This document shows, one piece after another, positions 30,245-37,190 of a stretch of DNA of 37,525 nucleotides. How positions within the stretch are numbered: the first letter of the stretch is position 1; each line of letters opens with the position of its first letter. Source of the DNA: an uncultured Prevotella sp. (lineage in GTDB: Bacteria; Bacteroidota; Bacteroidia; Bacteroidales; Bacteroidaceae); assembly GCA_944320675.1 (NCBI GenBank), contig CALUIJ010000143.1, forward strand, positions 1 through 37,525, written 5' to 3'. The notes beneath the pieces are model-generated. The model saw nothing but the letters and a program-made list of their open reading frames with translations. It was not told where the DNA came from and made no database searches. A program made the translations under genes and the position numbers.

Positions 30245-31795
30245 ATGTCAGTAAAATCGGAGAACAACAAACGCATTGCAAAGAACACGCTTGCGCTTTA
30301 CGCAAGGATGCTGTTCACTATGGCGGTGAGCCTTTACACGAGCCGCGTGGTGCTCAACACGCTCGGCGTTGAGGACTACGGCCTTTACAACGTCGTGGGC
30401 GGGTTCGTGGCTATGTTCTCGTTCTTCAACGCAGCGATGGCCTCGGCCACGCAACGCTACATGAACTTCGAGCTCGGGCGCGGCGACACGGAGAGGCTTC
30501 ACAAGGTGTTCTGCACGAGCGTGAACATCCACGCCCTGATTTCGGCCTTGGTGCTGGTGCTGTCGGAGACGGTCGGACTGTGGTTTGTCCACACTCAGCT
30601 GAGCATACCGCCCGACAGGTTCGGCGCCGCCCTGTGGGTCTACCATGCCTCGGTGCTGGCCTCGGTGGTGATGGTGATGAGCATTCCTTACAACGCGGCC
30701 ATAATAGCCCACGAGCGCATGGGGGCGTTCGCCTACATATCGGTGCTCGAAGTGACGCTTAAGCTGCTGATAGTCTACCTCTTAGTCGTGGCCGACATCG
30801 ACAAGCTGAAGCTTTACGCCGTGCTGATGCTGCTCGTGCAGGTGCTCATACGCATAATCTACGGCAGGTACAGCGGGCGGCATTTCGCCGAGACGAAGTA
30901 CCGGCGGATATGGGACGGACCGCTGTTCCGCGAAATGACCGGCTTCGCCGGATGGAACCTTTTCGGCAACATCGCCGCCGTGGCGTTCACCCAGGGGCTC
31001 AACGTCCTGCTCAACATGTTCTTCGGCCCGACGGTGAATGCGGCAAGGGGAATAGCCGTGCAGGTGCAGAACGCCATAAAGGGATTCTGCGTGAACTTCC
31101 AGACGGCGCTCAATCCGCAGATAACAAAGTCGTACGCCTCGGGCGACACGGCCTATATGCACAGCTTGGTGTTCACCAGCTCGAAGTTCTCGTATTACCT
31201 CTTGCTGATGCTCTCGCTGCCGGTGATGCTCGAAACGCCCCTCATCCTGCAGTGGTGGCTCGGCGTAGTGCCCGGGCACACGGTGGCCTTCGTGCGCTAC
31301 ATCCTCGTGATATCTATGGTCGACAGCCTTGCCAACCCGCTCATCCAAGCGGCTTCGGCCACGGGGCGCATACGCCGTTACCAGGCCGTTGTCGGTACGT
31401 TGCTCATCATGATACTGCCGTTGGCCTACGCCGCGCTTAAGCTCGGCGCGCCGCCCGAGGGCGTTTTCGTGGTGCAGCTGGCCGTTTTCTGCGTGGCGCA
31501 ACTGTCGCGCGTCCTGATGCTCAGGCCGCTCGTCGGCCTCTCGCTGCGCGCCTACCTGCGCAAGGCGGCCCTGCCTATAGCCTGCGTGTCGGCAGCGTCG
31601 ACGGCCGTTCCGCTTGTCGTATATACCGCCATGCAGCCCTCGGCGGCGCGCTTCTTCACTGTCTGCGCGGTGTCGGCGGTGTCGGTGGCCGCCGCGGTTT
31701 ACTTCATCGGACTTGAAAGGAACGAACGCACGTTCATACTCGAAAGGGTAAGGAACATGGCGAAGAAGGCCGGAACGGCGAAAAAACGGAAGTGA
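30245..31795 (+). CDS. Oligosaccharide flippase family protein (Wzx/MATE-like)
   Basis: Inner-membrane transporter moving lipid-linked saccharide units to the periplasmic face. The 516 residues contain about twelve to fourteen hydrophobic helices. They open NNKRIAKNTLALYARML then VSLYTSRVVLNTLGVEDYGLYNVVGG, the standard start of Bacteroidales polysaccharide flippases; SATQRYMNFELGRGD and MFFGPTVNAARGIAVQVQNAI are further family segments. I start at ATG 30245 because the conserved N-terminus begins right after it. The protein ends in a basic tail (KKAGTAKKRK). It leads a unit with an F420 hydrogenase-like and a pyruvyl transferase gene, 50 nt and ATGA-overlap apart, so it probably exports the glycan they help make. 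Confidence 0.92.
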   Translation: MSVKSENNKRIAKNTLALYARMLFTMAVSLYTSRVVLNTLGVEDYGLYNVVGGFVAMFSFFNAAMASATQRYMNFELGRGDTERLHKVFCTSVNIHALISALVLVLSETVGLWFVHTQLSIPPDRFGAALWVYHASVLASVVMVMSIPYNAAIIAHERMGAFAYISVLEVTLKLLIVYLLVVADIDKLKLYAVLMLLVQVLIRIIYGRYSGRHFAETKYRRIWDGPLFREMTGFAGWNLFGNIAAVAFTQGLNVLLNMFFGPTVNAARGIAVQVQNAIKGFCVNFQTALNPQITKSYASGDTAYMHSLVFTSSKFSYYLLLMLSLPVMLETPLILQWWLGVVPGHTVAFVRYILVISMVDSLANPLIQAASATGRIRRYQAVVGTLLIMILPLAYAALKLGAPPEGVFVVQLAVFCVAQLSRVLMLRPLVGLSLRAYLRKAALPIACVSAASTAVPLVVYTAMQPSAARFFTVCAVSAVSVAAAVYFIGLERNERTFILERVRNMAKKAGTAKKRK

Positions 31796-31845
31796 ACAGG
31801 GACAGCGGAAAGTAATGTAACGGCATCCAACCTTAAGATAAAACA

Positions 31846-33021
31846 ATGATAACCATAACCGACAAACACGACTGCTGCGGCTGCGGAGCCTGCGCCGAAC
31901 GGTGCCCGAAGGGCTGCATCGCCATGCGCGAAGACGCTGAAGGCTTCCTTTACCCCGAAGTTGACAGGTCTGCGTGCATAGGCTGCGGCCTGTGCGAGAG
32001 CGTGTGTCCGTACAATGGCAAGCATGACGGGAGGGAACCCGCAGACGTGCTCGCCGTGAAAAACCGCAACGGCGGCGACCGCATGGCCAGCTCGTCGGGC
32101 GGAGTGTTCATCGCGTTGGCCGAGAACGTGGTGGCCGGAGGCGGCACGGTGTTCGGCGCCGTGTTCGACGACGGATGGCAAGTGGCGCACACCTGCGCCG
32201 ACACTGTTGGCGGCTTGCGCCCGATGATGGGCAGCAAATACGTGCAAAGCCGCGTCGGCGGCGCATACGCAAGGGCGGAAAAGCTGCTGAAGGAGGGGCG
32301 CAAGGTGATGTTCACGGGCACGCCGTGCCAGACGGCCGGCCTGCGCTCGTTCCTCCGCAAGGAATACGACAACCTGCTCGCCGTCGACATCATGTGCCAC
32401 GGAGTGCCGTCGCCCGGAGTCTGGCGACGGTATCTTGAAGAGAATTTCACGAACAACGGCGGCACGCGGATCACCGCAATAAACTTCCGCGACAAGCGCA
32501 AGGAGGGCTGGACGCGCTACAACGTCGTCATACGGGGCACCGACGGAGACAGCGAACGCGAACTGTCGGCCTCGGTCTACGTGGCCAATCCCTTCATGCG
32601 GGGCTTCATGGCCGACGCTTACTTAAGGCCGTCGTGCCACCGTTGCCCCTTCAAGCACGGCGCGAGCGGCGGCGACCTTATCATTGCCGACTACTGGGGC
32701 GCGGCCCGCGCCGTGCCCGACTTCGCCGACGACAAGGGCGTGAGCCTTGTCATCGTCAATACGGAGAAAGGGTGCAAGGCCGTCGCTGCGATCGACGCCG
32801 ACATGCGCAGGACCACACTTGAAGGCGAAGAACGCTACAACGGAGGCATCAACCGGGCCGCTCCCGAGGGCAAGGCCCGCCGCAGGTTCTTCGACGGCAT
32901 GGCCCGCGGGCTTGGCTTCAACGCCGCCGTGGAACGCGCCCTGCGCAAGCCGGCCTATTATATAATGTATAAGGCAATAACAAGAACCGTGAGAAACATC
33001 ATCCTTAAGAAAAAGAAATGA
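31846..33021 (+). CDS. Coenzyme F420 hydrogenase/dehydrogenase beta subunit-like Fe-S protein
   Basis: A 391-residue cytosolic protein with two [4Fe-4S] ferredoxin motifs at the N-terminus: Cys10, 13, 16, 20 (CGCGACAERCP) and Cys44, 47, 50, 54 (CIGCGLCESVCP). They are followed by the FrhB-type N- and C-terminal domains, with NRNGGDRMASSSGGVFIALAE, FTGTPCQTAGLRSFLRKEY and VDIMCHGVPSPGVW being typical. The CHRCPFK and DLIIADYWGA parts near residues 264-286 add further cysteines. Bacteroidetes lack F420, so the true substrate and redox partner are unknown; such proteins are common beside polysaccharide pyruvyl transferases in glycan clusters. Its stop codon overlaps the next start as ATGA, indicating translational coupling. 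Confidence 0.9.
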   Translation: MITITDKHDCCGCGACAERCPKGCIAMREDAEGFLYPEVDRSACIGCGLCESVCPYNGKHDGREPADVLAVKNRNGGDRMASSSGGVFIALAENVVAGGGTVFGAVFDDGWQVAHTCADTVGGLRPMMGSKYVQSRVGGAYARAEKLLKEGRKVMFTGTPCQTAGLRSFLRKEYDNLLAVDIMCHGVPSPGVWRRYLEENFTNNGGTRITAINFRDKRKEGWTRYNVVIRGTDGDSERELSASVYVANPFMRGFMADAYLRPSCHRCPFKHGASGGDLIIADYWGAARAVPDFADDKGVSLVIVNTEKGCKAVAAIDADMRRTTLEGEERYNGGINRAAPEGKARRRFFDGMARGLGFNAAVERALRKPAYYIMYKAITRTVRNIILKKKK

Positions 33022-34136
33022 AAGTAGGAATACTCACACTGCCGCTCCACACCAACTACGGCGGCATACTGCAGGCATACGCCTTGCAGGCCGTGCTGGG
33101 CCGCATGGGGCACGACGCTTACGTTATCGACTTGGAGCGCAAGCCGCTGCGCCTGCCAGTGTGGCGTATGCCCGTTAAGTACGCACGGCGCATACTGAGG
33201 AACCTCACGGGTACGCCTTACCCGATATTCTACGAACAGAAACAGAACCGGGAACTGCCCATAGTAAGACAGCATACCGACAAGTTCATCGAGAGGCACA
33301 TCCGCCGCAAGACGTTCGCCGGATACGGCTCGATAACCCCCGGCGACTTCGACGCCATCGTCGTAGGCAGCGACCAAGTGTGGCGTCCGCAGTATTTCGA
33401 CGACATACGCACGGCCTATCTCGACTTCGCCGAAGGCTGGCCGATAAGGCGCATGGCCTACGCCGCGTCGTTCGGTACTGATGCCTGGGAATACACAAGA
33501 AGCAAGGAGAGGGAGTGCGGACGGCTGCTCCGCATGTTCGACGCCGTGTCGGTTAGGGAGGCCTCGGGCGTCGGCCTGTGCCGCGGGCATTTCGGCGTTG
33601 AGGCCGAGCACGTGCTCGACCCTACGATGCTGCTTAAGAAAGAGGATTACGTCAGGCTCTTCGCCGGCGGCGAAACGCCCAAGAGCGGCGGGACGATGCT
33701 CAACTACATACTCGACGAAACGCCCGAAAAGGCCATGCTTATCAATACCGTCGCCGGGCGCAAGGGGCTTGTCCCGTTCCGCGTAAACTCGAAGGTTGAG
33801 GACCTGAACGCCCCGCTGCCGGAGCGCATACAGCCGCCGGTGGAGCAATGGCTGAGGGGTTTCGACGACGCCGAATTTGTCATAACCGACTCTTTCCATG
33901 CCTGCGTGTTCTCGATAATCTTCAACAAGCCGTTCTTCGCCGTCGGCAACGCAGGGCGCGGACTGTCGCGCTTCAAGTCGCTGCTCGACATGTTCGGACT
34001 CGCCGACAGGCTCCTATTGCCAGGCGGCATGCACGAAACCCGACGCTTGGCGGACAAGGAAATACGTTGGGACGACGTGAACCGAAGGCTCAATGATTAT
34101 GTGGATGCTTCGGTAGGATTCTTAAAAAAGCTTTGA
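33018..34136 (+). CDS. Polysaccharide pyruvyl transferase family protein
   Basis: Family PF04230: adds pyruvyl ketals to sugars of exported polysaccharides, although some members have other roles. The 372 residues begin MKVGILTLPLHTNYGGILQAYALQ, with the NYGG motif (13-16). IVVGSDQVWRP at about 114-124, AYAASFGTD, VSVREASG and the C-terminal ITDSFHACVFSIIFNKPFFAVGN are typical of the two-domain GT-B-like fold. It overlaps the Fe-S protein gene by four bases. Its TGA lies in the stem of a bidirectional terminator shared with the convergent gene. Confidence 0.93.
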   Translation: MKVGILTLPLHTNYGGILQAYALQAVLGRMGHDAYVIDLERKPLRLPVWRMPVKYARRILRNLTGTPYPIFYEQKQNRELPIVRQHTDKFIERHIRRKTFAGYGSITPGDFDAIVVGSDQVWRPQYFDDIRTAYLDFAEGWPIRRMAYAASFGTDAWEYTRSKERECGRLLRMFDAVSVREASGVGLCRGHFGVEAEHVLDPTMLLKKEDYVRLFAGGETPKSGGTMLNYILDETPEKAMLINTVAGRKGLVPFRVNSKVEDLNAPLPERIQPPVEQWLRGFDDAEFVITDSFHACVFSIIFNKPFFAVGNAGRGLSRFKSLLDMFGLADRLLLPGGMHETRRLADKEIRWDDVNRRLNDYVDASVGFLKKL

Positions 34137-34162
34137 CCACGGTGTGGGTCAAAGCCTTTTTT
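34130..34162. terminator. Bidirectional terminator containing both stop codons
   Basis: GCTTTGACC (34130-34138) pairs with GGTCAAAGC (34147-34155) around an 8-nt loop, with six T after it on the + strand and AAAAAAG before it giving T6 on the minus strand. The TGA of the pyruvyl transferase (34134-34136) is in the left arm and the TGA of the convergent gene (34149-34151) in the right arm. Confidence 0.9.
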
Positions 34163-35084
34163 CTTTATTTCCGTCTTTAGTCTGCAACACTTGGTAACGT
34201 TTCTGGCGTTTCGCCTTATAGTCGTACTTGAACAAGTGCTTGCGCAGTTTCACCCAGTTGAACCGCAAAACGAACCTGAGCCACTTAGCCACGGGCAACT
34301 TCGGCGCGGCGTAAAGGTCCTTGTCCATATACACGAAATACAAGTCGGCCAGGGTGTCGAACGCCGAGAAGTCCTTTGGCCCGGCCTTGTAAAGCCACTC
34401 CTCGGCTATGAAACGGTCGGTGGCGATGCGCCGTTCGGGGAACGGCGGCAGGCGGCGCACATAGTCGGAGCGCACCCACCAGAAGTTGCCCGCGTAAAGG
34501 TAATAGGGCTTAGGGTAGGGCGGCAGTCGGTAACAGCCGTACGTGTCGTAGCCTGATGACAGGGTGTTGACCGCCACGCGCCACTTGTCGAACACGAAAT
34601 ACTCCATCATCCGGCGCCAGGCATCAACGTTGCGGCGGAAGCGGCGGAAGTCCTTGTCGCGGTCGTCGCCGCCGTAGTACGACACGCCCTTGGTGTGGAA
34701 ATAATAAAAGAGGCAGTCCTCGTCGCGGCTCTTGGCACGGATGAACTCGAGCGCGGGATACTCGAACTTCATCGGGTCGGTCTCGACCGCTATCAGCTCT
34801 ACCTTATCCCCGCCTATCATCCGGCGCAGTTCCCCGGCCTCGTCTTTCACGATGCAACTGACGTAGAACCGCAGCGTAGCGTCATACAGTCCGCTGGCTT
34901 TCAGATGGCCTATCTGGTCGGCCACAAGCGTCCGCCAGCCCTTGTCGCAGAACACATGGTAAACGCCGTAGACGGGCAAGCCCGTCTCGGGAGCGTGCTC
35001 CCACGGCGCAAGGTCGTAACGCCTGACGGCGCGGGCCACTGTGTTATAGGCCGTAAAGGCCGTCTTCCTTATCACGTTAGTCAT
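34149..35084 (-). CDS. Putative glycosyltransferase-like protein of a polysaccharide cluster
   Basis: A 311-residue soluble protein that I do not place in a named family with certainty. It has mixed alpha/beta character with YGVYHVFCDKGWRTLVADQIGHLKASGL (39-66) and a LRFYVSCI strand, which resemble the nucleotide-binding start of GT-A enzymes. FYYFHTKGVSYYG (127-138, HTKG at 130-133) and LYAGNFWWVRSDYVRRLP (196-213) recur, as I remember, in glycosyltransferase-like proteins of capsule clusters. A DxD-like DRD is at 141-143. The C-terminus is strongly basic (KLRKHLFKYDYKAKRQKRY), suggesting membrane-surface binding. It lies 71 nt after the GT4 gene on the same strand and is convergent with the pyruvyl transferase. 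Confidence 0.7.
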   Translation of the reverse strand: MTNVIRKTAFTAYNTVARAVRRYDLAPWEHAPETGLPVYGVYHVFCDKGWRTLVADQIGHLKASGLYDATLRFYVSCIVKDEAGELRRMIGGDKVELIAVETDPMKFEYPALEFIRAKSRDEDCLFYYFHTKGVSYYGGDDRDKDFRRFRRNVDAWRRMMEYFVFDKWRVAVNTLSSGYDTYGCYRLPPYPKPYYLYAGNFWWVRSDYVRRLPPFPERRIATDRFIAEEWLYKAGPKDFSAFDTLADLYFVYMDKDLYAAPKLPVAKWLRFVLRFNWVKLRKHLFKYDYKAKRQKRYQVLQTKDGNKEKRL

Positions 35085-35155
35085 CTTCGCATATTGCTTT
35101 TTACGTTCAACCGTTCATTCATTCCACCTTTCCGCCCCGTCATCCGGCCGTGCTC

Positions 35156-36250
35156 CTAATAAAGGTAGACGGCCTCGTAAGCCTCTTGCATCCGCCTTAT
35201 GCCGAACCGTTCCTTGGCGAACGCCGCGGCCTTCTTGCTCAGCGGGTCGTTGCCGGTGCGCTTCCTGAGGTTCCGGAAGATTGCCGCGTACTGTCCCAAG
35301 TCGTTGCCTCGCACGCACAGAGGCCAGTCGGGCGGCAGCGTGTCGCGCAGGCCGGGGCAGCTGTTGGCTATGACGGGCAGGCCTGCAAGGCTCGCCTCGA
35401 TCGACATTATGCTGAGCCCTTCAAACTCAGAGGGCATCAGCAGATAGTCGAACGACGACAGGCAGGCGGCCAGGCCGTGGACGGGCGGACGCATGGTGAC
35501 GCAATCCAGCGGACCGATTTCGCGCCCAATGTCAGGCTTAAGACTGCCGTCGCCTATGATGTGGAAATGGAAACGGCCGTCGTCCTTCATCCGCTTGATT
35601 ATCCCTATCAAGGTCGAAACGCCCTTCTGCGGCTCGAACCTCCCTGCGAAGAGTATGTTGATCTTGCCTTGCGCAAGTCCATCGTACGGCCGTTGCGGCG
35701 TTTCCGCCACTCCGTTGTATATCATCGGGGCGCGCCGGTGGTATTCCTTCTCGTAACTGTCGCGCACCGAAGTTGATATTGCGACGTTCGAATCATGGCG
35801 GATGAAGAAGCGCTCGACGCGCCGGCCCGTGCCCTCCATGCCGTTCCAAAGCCGTGTGTTATGGATAGTCCTTACCACCTTGCAACCGTGGAGCAGGCGC
35901 GGGAAGAGCCTGAAAAACCACCAGACGGCCAAGTCGGGCATCTCCGTATGGCTGTGGACGACGGCCGGGCGGTGCTTCAGGAACAGCGGAAGGAACCACA
36001 ACGGGAACGTGTATGCCGCCAAACGCTCGAACAGATAATGGAAACGCACGTCGGGGACGTAGGCCCGATGGTAGCGTATGCCGGCGTCGTCAAGCTCTTG
36101 CATGAACACGCGCGTGAACTTGGAACGGGCGCGGATAAGCTCTACCACATGGTACTCGAAGCCGTCCGTCCTCGACTTGGCAATGTTCACGGCCACGCGC
36201 TCGGCGCCGCCTACGTCGAAATGGGATATTATGTGGAATACCTTTTTCAT
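35156..36250 (-). CDS. Glycosyltransferase family 4 protein
   Basis: A retaining GT-B glycosyltransferase for surface polysaccharide assembly, 364 residues. The N-terminal domain starts MKKVFHIISHFDVGGAERV with the GGAER loop at 14-18. The C-terminal nucleotide-sugar domain begins near INILFAGRFEPQKGVSTLI (197-215, GRFEPQKG) and includes the EX7E motif in EFEGLSIMSIEASLAGLPVIA (Glu277 and Glu285). Between them is a hydrophobic AYTFPLWFLPLFLKHRPAVVHSH segment that may touch the membrane. Donor and acceptor are unknown. A possible promoter lies 256 nt upstream, beyond a palindromic repeat cluster. Confidence 0.93.
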   Translation of the reverse strand: MKKVFHIISHFDVGGAERVAVNIAKSRTDGFEYHVVELIRARSKFTRVFMQELDDAGIRYHRAYVPDVRFHYLFERLAAYTFPLWFLPLFLKHRPAVVHSHTEMPDLAVWWFFRLFPRLLHGCKVVRTIHNTRLWNGMEGTGRRVERFFIRHDSNVAISTSVRDSYEKEYHRRAPMIYNGVAETPQRPYDGLAQGKINILFAGRFEPQKGVSTLIGIIKRMKDDGRFHFHIIGDGSLKPDIGREIGPLDCVTMRPPVHGLAACLSSFDYLLMPSEFEGLSIMSIEASLAGLPVIANSCPGLRDTLPPDWPLCVRGNDLGQYAAIFRNLRKRTGNDPLSKKAAAFAKERFGIRRMQEAYEAVYLY

Positions 36251-36371
36251 CTTTTAAACGATACAAAGACCCGGTGGCGGAATTATCAGTGCCTTACCTG
36301 CGGCGGGCACTTACGGTTTGTCGTGTTACGACGGCTTTTGCTTACGGTTTCCGCATGCCTCCGATGGGTTT

Positions 36372-36411
36372 GCAAAAGGCATCCTTTTGCGGCGTGAAAG
36401 GCGACCTTTCA
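36372..36411. repeat. Palindromic module cluster upstream of the GT4 gene
   Basis: GCAAAAGG-CAT-CCTTTTGC (36372-36390) and TGAAAGG-CGA-CCTTTCA (36395-36411) are two adjacent perfect small hairpins, followed by degenerate material (GTGCGGACAACC, TTTTGCAGGCTGGAAGG) to about 36450. Same family as at 11217, 16140 and 29276. Confidence 0.75.
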
Positions 36412-36505
36412 GAGTGCGGACAACCATGTTTTGCAGGCTGGAAGGATACCGCTTGAAATTGTAACCGGCGTCGTCCCGCCCAAAATAATTCCGCCAACGG
36501 ATATA

Positions 36506-36513
36506 CAAAGATA
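36506..36513 (-). promoter_or_regulatory. Candidate promoter for the GT4 transcript
   Basis: On the minus strand TATCTTTG matches TAnnTTTG. It lies 256 nt upstream of the GT4 start, so the transcript would carry the palindromic cluster in a long leader. Confidence 0.4.
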
Positions 36514-36571
36514 CTAATTATCACGACAACGGCCCGGCAAGGCAACCATTATTACGTTTATTTTGAACGAT

Positions 36572-37054
36572 TTAAACAAGCACGCCCGACTTCTCCAGCC
36601 AGTCTATCATGCCGTCGCAGGCGTCCTCTATCAGGTCGAGGGCAAGCTCGAAATCCTCGGCCAAACCGTAATATGGGTCGGGAACGGTGTCGTATCCGGG
36701 GTGGCGCGTCATGAAGTCGGCCGTACACATCACCTTATTGCGCTCCTCGTCGGTGCGCGCCATGCGTTTCAAGTCGGCCATGTTCTCATGGTCCATGCCG
36801 AAGATGTAGTCGAACTTGGCGAAGTCTTCACGCCTTATCTGCCTTGCGCGGCTGCATATATCGTAGCCCCGGCGTGCGCCGTGCTCGCGCATGCGGCGGT
36901 CGGGCAGCTGCCCTTCGTGCCACGAGCCGATGCCGGCGGAGTCGACAAACACGCCGTCACGGAACGGGAAACGCTCTTCCAATTTCTTCTTCATGATAGC
37001 CTCGGCTGCCGGAGAACGGCAGATGTTACCGAGGCAAACGTACAATATGTCCAC
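36572..37054 (-). CDS. Low-molecular-weight protein-tyrosine phosphatase
   Basis: A 160-residue cytosolic phosphatase of the LMW-PTP family, often paired with tyrosine kinases that control polysaccharide chain length. The P-loop CLGNICRS is at residues 7-14 with nucleophile Cys7 and Arg13; the general acid is Asp126 in VPDPYYG. The SAGIGSWHEGQLPDRRMREHGARRGYD segment (39-65) is typical. The start codon is GTG at 37054: there is no ATG in frame upstream before a stop, and the sequence from GTG begins DILYVCLGN as in the family. No kinase gene is visible in the window. It lies between repeats and the GT4 gene. Confidence 0.94.
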   Translation of the reverse strand: MDILYVCLGNICRSPAAEAIMKKKLEERFPFRDGVFVDSAGIGSWHEGQLPDRRMREHGARRGYDICSRARQIRREDFAKFDYIFGMDHENMADLKRMARTDEERNKVMCTADFMTRHPGYDTVPDPYYGLAEDFELALDLIEDACDGMIDWLEKSGVLV

Positions 37055-37060
37055 TTTTTG

Positions 37061-37190
37061 AGTTAAGAATTAAGAGTCATTTAAATTAAGAATTAAGAGT
37101 TAAGAATTAAGAATTATGAAAATATGCATTGCTCGTAGAACTTTATTCAACAGAGCATGTTTTTTTAATTCTTAACTCTTAATTCTTAAT
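37061..37190 (-). repeat. Heptamer array filling the acetyltransferase/phosphatase gap
   Basis: On the sense (minus) strand TTAAGAA, TTAAGAG and GTTAAG heptamers begin at the stop codon of the acetyltransferase (its last codons AAGTTAAATAATTAA already have the word form). After an AT-rich loop they recur as TTCTTAA/CTCTTAA, ending about 7 nt before the GTG of the phosphatase. A 24-nt inverted repeat is based on ATTAAGAATTAAGAG. Confidence 0.85.

Larger units (their letters stand above)
36251..36571. other. Spacer between the phosphatase and GT4 genes
   Basis: No gene is seen in these 321 nt. They hold a palindromic module cluster (36372-36411) and a candidate minus-strand promoter box (36506-36513). 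Confidence 0.6.
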
